This document shows positions 1 through 7,168 of a stretch of DNA of 26,240 bases, one piece after another; position 1 is the stretch's first letter, and each line of letters opens with the position of its first letter. The stretch is from Oscillospiraceae bacterium (GTDB lineage: Bacteria > Bacillota > Clostridia > Saccharofermentanales > Fastidiosipilaceae). The position numbers and the translations under genes were made by a program. The stretch is from positions 1-26,240 of the forward strand of contig JASBZA010000018.1 in the NCBI GenBank assembly GCA_029983685.1. Direction: 5' to 3'. Under the pieces are notes generated by a model. It saw nothing but the letters and a program-made list of their open reading frames with translations. It did no database searches and was not told the origin of the DNA.

Positions 1-8
1 ATCAACCC

Positions 9-37
9 AACCTTGAAAATAAGCAGTTTTCAAGGTT
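9..37. other. Stem-loop upstream of mraY
   Basis: Positions 9-19 (AACCTTGAAAA) are perfectly complementary to 27-37 (TTTTCAAGGTT), giving an 11-bp stem with a 7-nt loop. No U-run follows, so it is not a standard intrinsic terminator on the plus strand. It lies 30 nt before the mraY start, in the gap after an upstream gene outside the window (murF would be usual). It could be an mRNA processing or stability hairpin, or chance in AT-rich DNA. Confidence 0.45.
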
Positions 38-67
38 CAAAAACTATGATACGAGAGGAGAAGACTT

Positions 68-1081
68 ATGCCAAGCATAATTTTTATGGCCTTGTTGGCC
101 CTGGCCGTGGGCTTTGTATTGGCGGCCTTAGTGGGGCGCAGAATCCTGCCGATTTTACGAAAGAAGCACGTCGGTCAGCAGGTCAGAGACGACGGACCCA
201 AGTCGCACTATAAGAAGAGCGGTACGCCTACTTTCGGCGGCGCGATCTTCTTAATACCCTTTACTATCCTTGTATTGGGTTATTTGGCCTATGACTTTTC
301 CTGGCAAGGACTCTTATTTCTTCTCTTTGTTTTAGGCCATGCCGCCATTGGTTTTGCCGATGATTACGTCAAGGTCCGTAAGACCAAAGAAGGACTTAGC
401 CCCAAGCAGAAGACCATCCTCCTGGTCGCCTTACAAACGCTCTTTATTATTCTTTACCTATTTATACTTAAGGATAAGATTCTCTTTGTGCTGCCCTTTA
501 AGCTGGGTACTTGGGAGATTCAAGGCGGCTGGAAGATTCTCTACGGCCTTTTCTTACTTTTCTATTTTTATGCCTGCACCAATGCCGTCAATATTACGGA
601 CGGTGTTGACGGCCTGGCCTCTACGGTCAGTGCGGTCGTGCTCGCTTTCTTAGGTATAACGGCTATTTTTGTCCACTATCGGGGCGGTTACGGCTCTCAG
701 GACATGAACGTCTTCATCTCTTTTGCCTTAGCCGGCTGTCTTTTGGGCTTTCTGCTTTTCAATTGGCATAAGGCCAAAGTCTTCATGGGGGATTTCGGTT
801 CCCTGGCTCTGGGTGCGGCTATCTCGGCTATTTTCCTTCAAGAGTACATGCCCCTGGCCTTCTTGTTAGGTGGTATTATTTACGTTATAGAAATTATGTC
901 GGTCTTTATCCAGGTCCAATATTTCCGTCATACCGGCGGGAAGAGAATCTTTCTCATGTCCCCGATCCACCATCATTACGAACTTAAAGGCTGGGCCGAG
1001 GAAAAGATTGTTATAATATTCAGTCTGGTGACTTTAGTAGGATGCTTGCTGGCGGGCTTGGTATTTTGGCCCGGTTTCTAA
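68..1081 (+). CDS. mraY: Phospho-N-acetylmuramoyl-pentapeptide transferase MraY
   Basis: MraY transfers phospho-MurNAc-pentapeptide from UDP to undecaprenyl phosphate at the inner face of the membrane, making lipid I. The 337-residue protein has the family's usual length and is mostly hydrophobic helices. It shows the N-terminal RDDGPKSH and GTPTFGG motifs, the Asp-rich FADDYVKVRK loop, NITDGVDGLA, MGDFGSLALGA and the C-terminal SPIHHHYELKGW histidine motif, so all catalytic elements are present. The ATG at 68 follows a GAGAGGAG ribosome binding site at 53-60. It is the first full gene of the dcw cluster here and ends 11 nt before ftsW. In most relatives murD would follow, but it does not here. 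Confidence 0.97.
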   Translation: MPSIIFMALLALAVGFVLAALVGRRILPILRKKHVGQQVRDDGPKSHYKKSGTPTFGGAIFLIPFTILVLGYLAYDFSWQGLLFLLFVLGHAAIGFADDYVKVRKTKEGLSPKQKTILLVALQTLFIILYLFILKDKILFVLPFKLGTWEIQGGWKILYGLFLLFYFYACTNAVNITDGVDGLASTVSAVVLAFLGITAIFVHYRGGYGSQDMNVFISFALAGCLLGFLLFNWHKAKVFMGDFGSLALGAAISAIFLQEYMPLAFLLGGIIYVIEIMSVFIQVQYFRHTGGKRIFLMSPIHHHYELKGWAEEKIVIIFSLVTLVGCLLAGLVFWPGF

Positions 1082-1092
1082 AGGAGGCATAA

Positions 1093-2415
1093 GTGGCGAG
1101 AATTTCGAGAATAGATAATACACAAAAAAGACCCCAAACGGCTCCGCTCGAAGAGCGTGTCAAAGTAGCCGAAGAGCAGGACGGCCGCAGTAGGTCCCAA
1201 TTTATGGGAGCGTCACAGCGGGTGGATTTCGGCTTGGTTATCTGCCTGACCATCCTTCTGGCTTTCGGTATGGTCACACTCTTTAGTGCTTCGATGTCGG
1301 CTTCCGTATCGGGTACCGGCCAGGGAACGGCTTACATCGCTCGCCAAGCTTTGGCCAACGGCTTAGGTATAGGTGTGATTTTTATCATCACGAAATTTAA
1401 TATTAAGACCTTCGATCGACTGGAATTTGCCCTGATTCTTTATGTGTTCTCTCTGCTCTTATTGGGGCTTACATATTTTACTGCGCCGATTAACGGGGCC
1501 AAACGCTGGCTTACCGTCCCTCTTTTCGGCCAATTTCAGCCGTCCGAGTTTGCTAAAGTTGTTTTGGTTTACACCTTGGCTTGCTACTTTTCCTGGCTTA
1601 ACAAGCAAAGAGCCAGCGGCCGCTTCATGCGTCGCCGAGGCTTCAAAGGTGCTTACTTTGACACCTGGTTTGATATCTTCCTTCCCATGTGTATCACTAT
1701 GATTCCCGCCGTCATCACCCTGGGCCAGCCGCATTTCTCCGGTATGATTATTATTGTAGCGGTCGGCTTTGTCTGCCTTCTGGCGGCCGGTATTCCGATT
1801 CGAAATTGGTTGGTTGCCATAGGAACGGGTATGGTCCTTATTTTAGCCTTGCTTTTCATCTTAACCGTCAGTGACCCGATTTTGCCTCAGGGCATCAAAG
1901 ATAATTTCGCCCACGTTGAGACCCGTTTGGATATCTTTACCGGCAACGGAGAGGCTTCCGAAGCCGCTATTTATCAGTCACGCCAGTCCCTTATTGCGAT
2001 GGGCTCCGGCGGCACTTTCGGTGTGGGGTTGGGCCAGGGCAAGCAGAAAAATAACTACCTGCCCGAGGGCCACAACGACTATATTTTTAGCAATATGGTC
2101 GAGGAAATCGGCTTTGTCGGCGGTATGTCCGTCTTGGTCTTATTTTTGATTTTCTTCATTTTGGGCTTGCGCGTTACCTTTAAGGCCAACTCCATCTATG
2201 CCCAGATTGTAGCCGGAGGTATTACCTCTCTGATTGTTATCCAGGCCCTTTTAAATCTGGCCGTTAATGTCCAGGTGATACCGCCTACGGGTATTTCTCT
2301 GCCCTTCTTTAGCTACGGCGGATCGTCCAACTTATTCTTCCTGTTCGGTGTGGGCCTCTTACTCAATGTGTCTAAATACGGCACCAGCAAAAATCTTTCG
2401 CACAAGGTGAGTTGA
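1093..2415 (+). CDS. ftsW: Septal peptidoglycan glycosyltransferase FtsW (SEDS family)
   Basis: SEDS-family polytopic membrane protein that polymerises lipid II into glycan strands at the division septum with a partner class B PBP. The 440-residue product has a charged cytoplasmic N-terminus of about 50 residues followed by about ten membrane helices. Family hallmarks include PEGHNDYIFS (residues 324-333), the preceding Gly-rich GVGLGQGKQ, and PPTGISLPFFSYGG (397-410). The GTG start at 1093 is chosen because a perfect AAGGAGG lies at 1081-1087 with 5-nt spacing. The gene sits 11 nt after mraY and 3 nt before murG, which is the usual ftsW/spoVE position. The paralogue SpoVE is an alternative label, but sporulation genes are not seen nearby, so FtsW is preferred. 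Confidence 0.93.
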   Translation: MARISRIDNTQKRPQTAPLEERVKVAEEQDGRSRSQFMGASQRVDFGLVICLTILLAFGMVTLFSASMSASVSGTGQGTAYIARQALANGLGIGVIFIITKFNIKTFDRLEFALILYVFSLLLLGLTYFTAPINGAKRWLTVPLFGQFQPSEFAKVVLVYTLACYFSWLNKQRASGRFMRRRGFKGAYFDTWFDIFLPMCITMIPAVITLGQPHFSGMIIIVAVGFVCLLAAGIPIRNWLVAIGTGMVLILALLFILTVSDPILPQGIKDNFAHVETRLDIFTGNGEASEAAIYQSRQSLIAMGSGGTFGVGLGQGKQKNNYLPEGHNDYIFSNMVEEIGFVGGMSVLVLFLIFFILGLRVTFKANSIYAQIVAGGITSLIVIQALLNLAVNVQVIPPTGISLPFFSYGGSSNLFFLFGVGLLLNVSKYGTSKNLSHKVS

Positions 2416-2418
2416 TTT

Positions 2419-3555
2419 ATGGCAAGTTTGAAGGTGGATTTTATTTTAACGGGCGGTGGCACGGCAGGTCATATTAATCCCGCCTTGGCAGTGGGGAAGG
2501 CCATCTTGGCCGAGCAGCCCGATGCCAAAATTCTTTATTGCGGCAACAAGGATAATCCCGAAGCGGATTTGGCGGTCAGAGCCGGCTTTGCTTTCCATCC
2601 TATCGATGCCGAACCTTTCGAGTTTTCCAGCCCCAGCTTTTTATGGCGGGCGGTCAAGGCCTTTTTTAAGGGCCGCAAAGAAGCTCTGGCTTTCTTAAAG
2701 GAAGCACAACCTAAGGCGATCTTAGGCACGGGCGGCTATGTCCAGGCACCCCTTTTGGCCGCAGCTAAGAAACTGGACATCCCCTATGTCCTTCACGAGC
2801 AAAACGCTATCCCCGGCAAGTCGGTCCGGGTCATGTCCGGCAAGGCTCAGGCGGTTTGTGTCAGCTTCGAGAACACCATGAACGATTTCCCCCGGGCCCA
2901 AAAAACCATCTATACCGGCAATCCCGTTGACCCCATCTTTTTTGAAGACCGTAAAGAATCACTGCGTCTGGCGCAGGGCATGAATCCCAAAGAATCCTAT
3001 GTCTTAGTTACGGGCGGTAGCCAGGGGGCTATTTCGATTAATACAGCCATCTTGAACCTGGTCAGCTCTTTGGCGACCAGGCCGGCCTTAAAGCCATATA
3101 AGATTCACCTGGTTACCGGAATACGCTATTACGATGAGTTCAAAGAAAAGTTTAAGCCCTATATGAAACGGGTACCGATTAAGCTGTCTTCTTATGTCTA
3201 TGATATGGCCGACCAGATGGCTATGGCCGATGTGGTCATTGCCCGAGCGGGTGCCGGAACCTGTTCGGAATTGGCCGCTCTTCATAAGCCCAGTATTTTG
3301 GTGCCCTATCCTTATGCCAAAGGTGACCATCAGCGCTTTAATGCGGAGACTCTGGTAGATAGGGGAGCCGCCATGCTCATTCCCGACCAGGACCTGGACG
3401 CCGAAAGCCTCCGACACACCCTGGATGACCTCTTTAATGATGAGACCAAGCTCTATCAGATGGGCCAAAATGCCGGAAGCTTGGCACAAAAAGAAGCAGC
3501 CACTAAAATTGCCCGCGAAGTCTTTTTATGCACGAAGCGAAAGGATGATAAGTAA
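2419..3555 (+). CDS. murG: UDP-GlcNAc:lipid I N-acetylglucosaminyltransferase MurG
   Basis: MurG adds GlcNAc from UDP-GlcNAc to lipid I, producing lipid II on the cytoplasmic membrane face. It is a GT-B fold enzyme of 378 residues, normal for the family. Visible motifs are the N-terminal glycine loop GGGTAGHINPA (residues 12-22), HEQNAIPG from residue 126, GGSQGA (199-204), and the UDP-GlcNAc site RAGAGTCSELA (276 onward) followed by the DHQ..NA motif. The ATG at 2419 lies 3 nt after the ftsW stop with a modest AAGGTGAG site upstream. The stop codon shares one base with the divIB start (TAATG), implying translational coupling. The murC and murB genes that often flank murG are absent. Confidence 0.97.
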   Translation: MASLKVDFILTGGGTAGHINPALAVGKAILAEQPDAKILYCGNKDNPEADLAVRAGFAFHPIDAEPFEFSSPSFLWRAVKAFFKGRKEALAFLKEAQPKAILGTGGYVQAPLLAAAKKLDIPYVLHEQNAIPGKSVRVMSGKAQAVCVSFENTMNDFPRAQKTIYTGNPVDPIFFEDRKESLRLAQGMNPKESYVLVTGGSQGAISINTAILNLVSSLATRPALKPYKIHLVTGIRYYDEFKEKFKPYMKRVPIKLSSYVYDMADQMAMADVVIARAGAGTCSELAALHKPSILVPYPYAKGDHQRFNAETLVDRGAAMLIPDQDLDAESLRHTLDDLFNDETKLYQMGQNAGSLAQKEAATKIAREVFLCTKRKDDK

Positions 3556-4430
3556 TGCCAAACCCAACGCCTGCCAAACATCATAAGAAGCAAAAACATA
3601 AGGGGATGATAGCCTTCCTTATTATTCTTATCCTGGGCCTCTTAGTTATCCTGGTGGCGCTCTTGCCGCAGTTCTATATAAGGCGGGTCGAGATCAAGGG
3701 CAACAAAGTCCTGACCGACCGAGAGATTGCCGACAGGACCGGTATAGAGGAGGGCAAGCATCTATTTTATTACGTCTCGGGTAGTGCCAAAGATTACTTG
3801 ACTCTTCGCTACGGTAAGATCGAAGACGACTTACTTTTGGCCTATCCTTATATAGAAGATATTAAGGTCACGGCAGACATTCCCTATCAGGTTTCAATTG
3901 AGCTCAAAGAAAGACAGGAAGCGCTTTTTATTGAAGCTAAGGACGCCTATATCATAGTCGACAAGAACGGCCTTATATTAAAAAAGGATCCCAAGTCGCT
4001 TGAGGCCAGAGCACCCGTTGTCCGAGGCATCATTGTTCCCGACGATAAGATTCCCGGCCAAAGTCTGTCCGAAGATAATTTTAGACAGGTTGAACGGGTC
4101 TTGGATACCATAGAGCAGATAAAAACCCAGGACAGCGTCGAGGTGAGGGCCGGAGACTTGCTGGATCAGATACATTATTTCTTTCCCTACTCGGCCGGTT
4201 CTATGTATCTGGAAGTTCAAGTAAATGAGAAAGACAAGGTCCTGGTAAAATTAGACCCTACCCGCGGCATGCGCGATAAATTGGCCTGGCTTAAGAACGC
4301 CTTAAAACAAGACGTCTTAGGCGGTCTAGGTGACGGTATCCTGGACTTGACCGGCACAAACAATGTCTTTAAGCCGGACATGGTCTTACCCGAACCTTTG
4401 GCCAAAAAGGCAGAGAAAGGAGAGCCTTGA
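3555..4430 (+). CDS. ftsQ: Cell division protein DivIB/FtsQ
   Basis: Bitopic divisome protein that, with FtsL/DivIC, controls septal wall synthesis. The 291-residue product has a basic cytoplasmic N-terminus, one strong membrane helix (about residues 18-42) and an extracytoplasmic POTRA domain starting near VEIKGNKVLTDREI (about 46-115). A beta/FtsQ-type domain follows, including the typical IVDKNGLIL segment. The ATG at 3555 overlaps the murG stop by one base and is preceded by AAGGATG. The next gene starts on its stop codon (TGATG). Bacillota usually call this gene divIB. Sequence is poorly conserved in this family, so the call rests on topology, the POTRA-like segment and dcw position. Confidence 0.88.
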   Translation: MPNPTPAKHHKKQKHKGMIAFLIILILGLLVILVALLPQFYIRRVEIKGNKVLTDREIADRTGIEEGKHLFYYVSGSAKDYLTLRYGKIEDDLLLAYPYIEDIKVTADIPYQVSIELKERQEALFIEAKDAYIIVDKNGLILKKDPKSLEARAPVVRGIIVPDDKIPGQSLSEDNFRQVERVLDTIEQIKTQDSVEVRAGDLLDQIHYFFPYSAGSMYLEVQVNEKDKVLVKLDPTRGMRDKLAWLKNALKQDVLGGLGDGILDLTGTNNVFKPDMVLPEPLAKKAEKGEP

Positions 4431-5008
4431 TGTTAGGCCTATTAGCTATAATACTGGGCCTCATTGCAGGTCTGTTCTTGACGGTTAAAATCCCGGCGGT
4501 GGCCTTTATGTATTTGGCCCTGCTGGTTTTAACTACTTTTCACAGCCTCATTTACGGCATTAAACTCAGAACGCAGCAGCGTTATACCAATCTTAAACTG
4601 GTTTTCTACTGGCTTTGCCAAAGCCTGGTTGCCTTTTTCATGAATGCCTTGGGTGATGCCCTGGGTCTGGATTTGGCCACGGCTGTTGTCATTATCCTGG
4701 GGGTACAAATCTTCCTGGACCTAAACTATCTGGGACACGAGTGGGCTAAACGCTGGATGAACCGCCAAAGGACGGTCCGGGTATGGTTGCAGAAGACCGG
4801 GAAAAAACCGGAGGACTTACCCTTGGAAGATCTTACGGGAGAGATGAGCTCCAGGCAAAAACAAGTTCAAGACCTGATTGCACAGGCCAAGAAGCTCCGT
4901 ATGGAGGCGGACAGCCTGCTTAATGAGGCCGATGCCATTTACGAGGCGGAAGCCATCCAAAAACTGGGAGAAATGACCGAAAAGAGTGAAGAAGAGGATA
5001 AATCTTAA
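4430..5008 (+). CDS. sbp: Small basic protein (Sbp, DUF1290) with C-terminal coiled-coil extension
   Basis: The first roughly 110 residues match the DUF1290/Sbp family found beside divIB and ftsA/ftsZ in Bacillota. They show an N-terminal LGLIAGLFLTVKIP-type helix, a central YGIKLRTQQ loop, then two helices around FMNALGDALGLDL and VVIILGVQIFLDLNYLG. Sbp proteins are usually about 110-120 residues. This one has 192, adding a charged cytoplasmic tail (about 115-192) with a heptad-like stretch around VQDLIAQAKKLRMEADSLLNEAD. ATG 4430 is preferred to the in-frame TTG at 4427 because AAAGGAGA (4416-4423) is well spaced and the ATG overlaps the divIB stop. Its precise function is not established. 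Context suggests envelope or division. Confidence 0.8.
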   Translation: MLGLLAIILGLIAGLFLTVKIPAVAFMYLALLVLTTFHSLIYGIKLRTQQRYTNLKLVFYWLCQSLVAFFMNALGDALGLDLATAVVIILGVQIFLDLNYLGHEWAKRWMNRQRTVRVWLQKTGKKPEDLPLEDLTGEMSSRQKQVQDLIAQAKKLRMEADSLLNEADAIYEAEAIQKLGEMTEKSEEEDKS

Positions 5009-5131
5009 AGAAAATAAAAAATTTTCCGCTAGGTACTAGCAATTCTTGAAAGAATCAGCTATATTATATCGCGTAATAATTCTGTAATATTGTTGAAATA
5101 TTAATGTATAAATTCAAAGGGGGACAAGACG
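5009..5131 (+). promoter_or_regulatory. AT-rich ftsZ leader with inverted repeats
   Basis: This 123-nt gap is markedly richer in A/T than the flanking genes and probably holds the ftsZ promoter. I see no unambiguous -35/-10 pair with 16-18 nt spacing; TTGAAA occurs at 5046-5051 and 5093-5098, and TATATT or TAATAT-like hexamers are scattered between. Three short inverted repeats are present: GCTAG-N3-CTAGC (5028-5040), ATTCTT-N2-AAGAAT (5042-5055) and TAATATT-N5-AATATTA (5085-5103). The ftsZ ribosome binding site AAAGGGGGA is at 5116-5124. Confidence 0.45.
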
Positions 5132-6637
5132 TTGGCTGAAGCAAAGACAAACAAAGCAAATCAAGCACAAGACTTTAACAAAAAAGCGGTTATTCGTGTA
5201 ATCGGAATCGGCGGCGGTGGCTGTAATGCAGTGAACCGTATGATTGACACCGGTGTAAGAGGCGTCGATTTCATTGCCATCAATACCGATAATCAGGCAT
5301 TAGAAAGATCCAAGGCCGAAACCCGTATCCGTATCGGGGATAAGTTGACCAAAGGCCTGGGAGCCGGGGCAGACCCGGATATCGGTGCCAAGGCGGCTAC
5401 CGAGTCCAGAGACGATATTTCCGGCGTTATCCGCGGAACCGACATGCTCTTTATTACAGCAGGTATGGGCGGCGGTACCGGTACCGGTGCAGCACCTATC
5501 GTTGCTCAGATTGCCCAGGACATGGGTATTTTGACTGTCGGTGTCGTGACCAAACCCTTCCGTTTTGAAGGTGCTCAGAGAACCATTAACGCTGAGGCGG
5601 GTGTTGAAGAGTTGTCCAAATATGTGGACTCTTTGATCTTGGTGCCCAATGATAAGCTTCTGGATATTGCCGATGAAGATACGACCGTAGACCAGGCTTT
5701 TGCCATGGCCGACCATGTACTCCGTTACGGTATTACCGGTATTTCCGACTTGGTTACGGTTCCCGGTTTAATCAACCTCGATATGGCCGACGTACGTCGT
5801 GTTATGACCGATGCCGGTATTTGCCATATGGGTATCGGTAGAGCCCAGGGCCCCGACCGTGTTGAAGATGCTATTGATGAAGCCATCCACAGCCCCCTGT
5901 TGGATACATCTATTGACGGTGCTCAGCGCCTTATCATCAACTTCACCGGTTCCAGCATGAAGATTCGTGAAGTATCCGAGGCTGCCAGCCTGGTTCGCGA
6001 TTCTGCTTCGCCTACAGCCGATATTATTCTGGGTGCCGTTTTGGATGACAGCTTGGATGACGAGATTATGATTACCGTTATCGCCTCCGGCTTTTCCGAC
6101 AGACCCGGCATGGAGGATGCCTACGATGACGACCAGGTAGACCAGCCGGAAGAACTGCCCTTGTTTAACACCAAGCAGACAGCTACCAACGAGCGTCCGG
6201 CCCGTAAGCCCAAGTTCCAACCGGATTTTTTAGATCAGGAGACCCAGTCTTCACCTAATTCTTCCAGCTTTACGAACAGTGCCGACTACCAGCCCAATTA
6301 CTATTCCGACAGGATTCAGAATTCGGACTTTGACAGACCGCAGGCTCCCGCCCGTGATCCTTACGAAGCCCGTCACGACAGACCTTATTATGACGACAGA
6401 GCAGACCAGCAACGTCCTTCCTACAGACAGGACAGACAAGACCGCTATATGCCCCCTCGTTATGACGAAGAGCCCAGAGAGGAAAGAAGACAGACACGTC
6501 CGGCCGATAACTGGAGCGGCGCAGACAAGAGAGACAGTCGCGATAACCGTGACGACAGAAAGTCCTCCGATTCCAATCAAGGTCAGGCCAAAAAAGCAGG
6601 CAGAATTTTACCCTGGCTTTTCAACGACAATGACTAA
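5132..6637 (+). CDS. ftsZ: Cell division protein FtsZ, with unusually long C-terminal linker
   Basis: Tubulin-like GTPase that forms the division ring. The core (about residues 18-322) carries the GIGGGGCNAVNRM nucleotide-binding start, the tubulin signature GGGTGTG (113-119), the NTDNQAL loop and the T7-type segment around NLDMADVRRVM. The TTG at 5132 is taken as start because AAAGGGGGA lies 7 nt upstream. The protein is 501 residues against a usual 350-400. About 180 residues after the core are low-complexity and rich in Arg, Asp, Tyr, Gln and Pro. The extreme C-terminus, GRILPWLFNDND, only loosely resembles the usual conserved tail peptide (IPxFLR-like) that binds FtsA, SepF and ZapA-type partners. 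The usual upstream partner ftsA is absent. Confidence 0.97.
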   Translation: MAEAKTNKANQAQDFNKKAVIRVIGIGGGGCNAVNRMIDTGVRGVDFIAINTDNQALERSKAETRIRIGDKLTKGLGAGADPDIGAKAATESRDDISGVIRGTDMLFITAGMGGGTGTGAAPIVAQIAQDMGILTVGVVTKPFRFEGAQRTINAEAGVEELSKYVDSLILVPNDKLLDIADEDTTVDQAFAMADHVLRYGITGISDLVTVPGLINLDMADVRRVMTDAGICHMGIGRAQGPDRVEDAIDEAIHSPLLDTSIDGAQRLIINFTGSSMKIREVSEAASLVRDSASPTADIILGAVLDDSLDDEIMITVIASGFSDRPGMEDAYDDDQVDQPEELPLFNTKQTATNERPARKPKFQPDFLDQETQSSPNSSSFTNSADYQPNYYSDRIQNSDFDRPQAPARDPYEARHDRPYYDDRADQQRPSYRQDRQDRYMPPRYDEEPREERRQTRPADNWSGADKRDSRDNRDDRKSSDSNQGQAKKAGRILPWLFNDND

Positions 6638-6662
6638 AGTCTAGAGAGAAATTTAAAGACAA

Positions 6663-7148
6663 ATGAAGTGTCCTTATTGCAATTGTAATGATGACAGAGT
6701 AGTAGATTCCCGTCCTGCCGAGGACGGGGCTGCTATTAGACGCCGCCGAGAATGCCTCAAGTGCGGCGTTCGTTTTACAACTTATGAAAAAATCGAGAAA
6801 CCGCCGCTCTTGGTGATCAAGAGAGACGGGACCCGAGAGCTCTTTGACTCCAACAAGCTTTTGGAAGGTATTGTTAAGGCATGCATGAAAAGGCCGGTCA
6901 GTACTGAAGTAATGGAGAAGCTAGTTTCGGATATCGAAGAGAAGTGTCGTTCCTCTTTGGAGAAAGAAGTGACCAGTGCTAAACTAGGGGACATGGTCAT
7001 GGACGGTCTGAAGGAAATAGACGACGTGGCCTATGTCCGTTTTGCGTCGGTATACCGCGAGTTTAAGGACGTAGAAGAATTTATGAAAGAGTTAGAAGGC
7101 CTGCAGGCTTCTCAAAACAAGAAGAAAAATGAGAATACAGAAGCCTAA
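6663..7148 (+). CDS. nrdR: Transcriptional repressor NrdR
   Basis: NrdR represses ribonucleotide reductase genes by sensing ATP/dATP. At 161 residues it matches family length. The N-terminal zinc ribbon has Cys3/Cys6 (CPYC) and Cys31/Cys34 (CLKCG), with the conserved DSRPAEDGAAIRRRREC stretch between them. An ATP-cone begins near VIKRDGTRELFDSNKL and ends around FASVYREFKDVEEF. It follows ftsZ by 25 nt with no visible terminator, so it may share the ftsZ transcript. No strong ribosome binding site is visible before ATG 6663. In many Clostridia sporulation genes separate ftsZ and nrdR, but not here. Confidence 0.97.
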   Translation: MKCPYCNCNDDRVVDSRPAEDGAAIRRRRECLKCGVRFTTYEKIEKPPLLVIKRDGTRELFDSNKLLEGIVKACMKRPVSTEVMEKLVSDIEEKCRSSLEKEVTSAKLGDMVMDGLKEIDDVAYVRFASVYREFKDVEEFMKELEGLQASQNKKKNENTEA

Positions 7149-7168
7149 GTCGGCTCAAGGAGGACAAG

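Noticed and set aside
1009..1017. Extended -10-like TGTTATAAT near the mraY end as an ftsW promoter
   Set aside because: No -35 hexamer lies at proper spacing and the bases are explained by Ile-Val-Ile-Ile codons in mraY; tight spacing of mraY-ftsW makes a promoter unnecessary.
5009..5131. Specific sigma-A promoter for ftsZ using TTGAAA at 5046 or 5093
   Set aside because: Neither has a -10-like hexamer 16-18 nt downstream; candidate boxes are at 8, 13 or 22 nt.
5300..5716. Long open frame on the minus strand inside ftsZ (138 codons), and a similar one at 5768-6220
   Set aside because: Both mirror the ftsZ codon pattern, have no ribosome binding site, and show no recognisable domain; ftsZ on the plus strand is certain.
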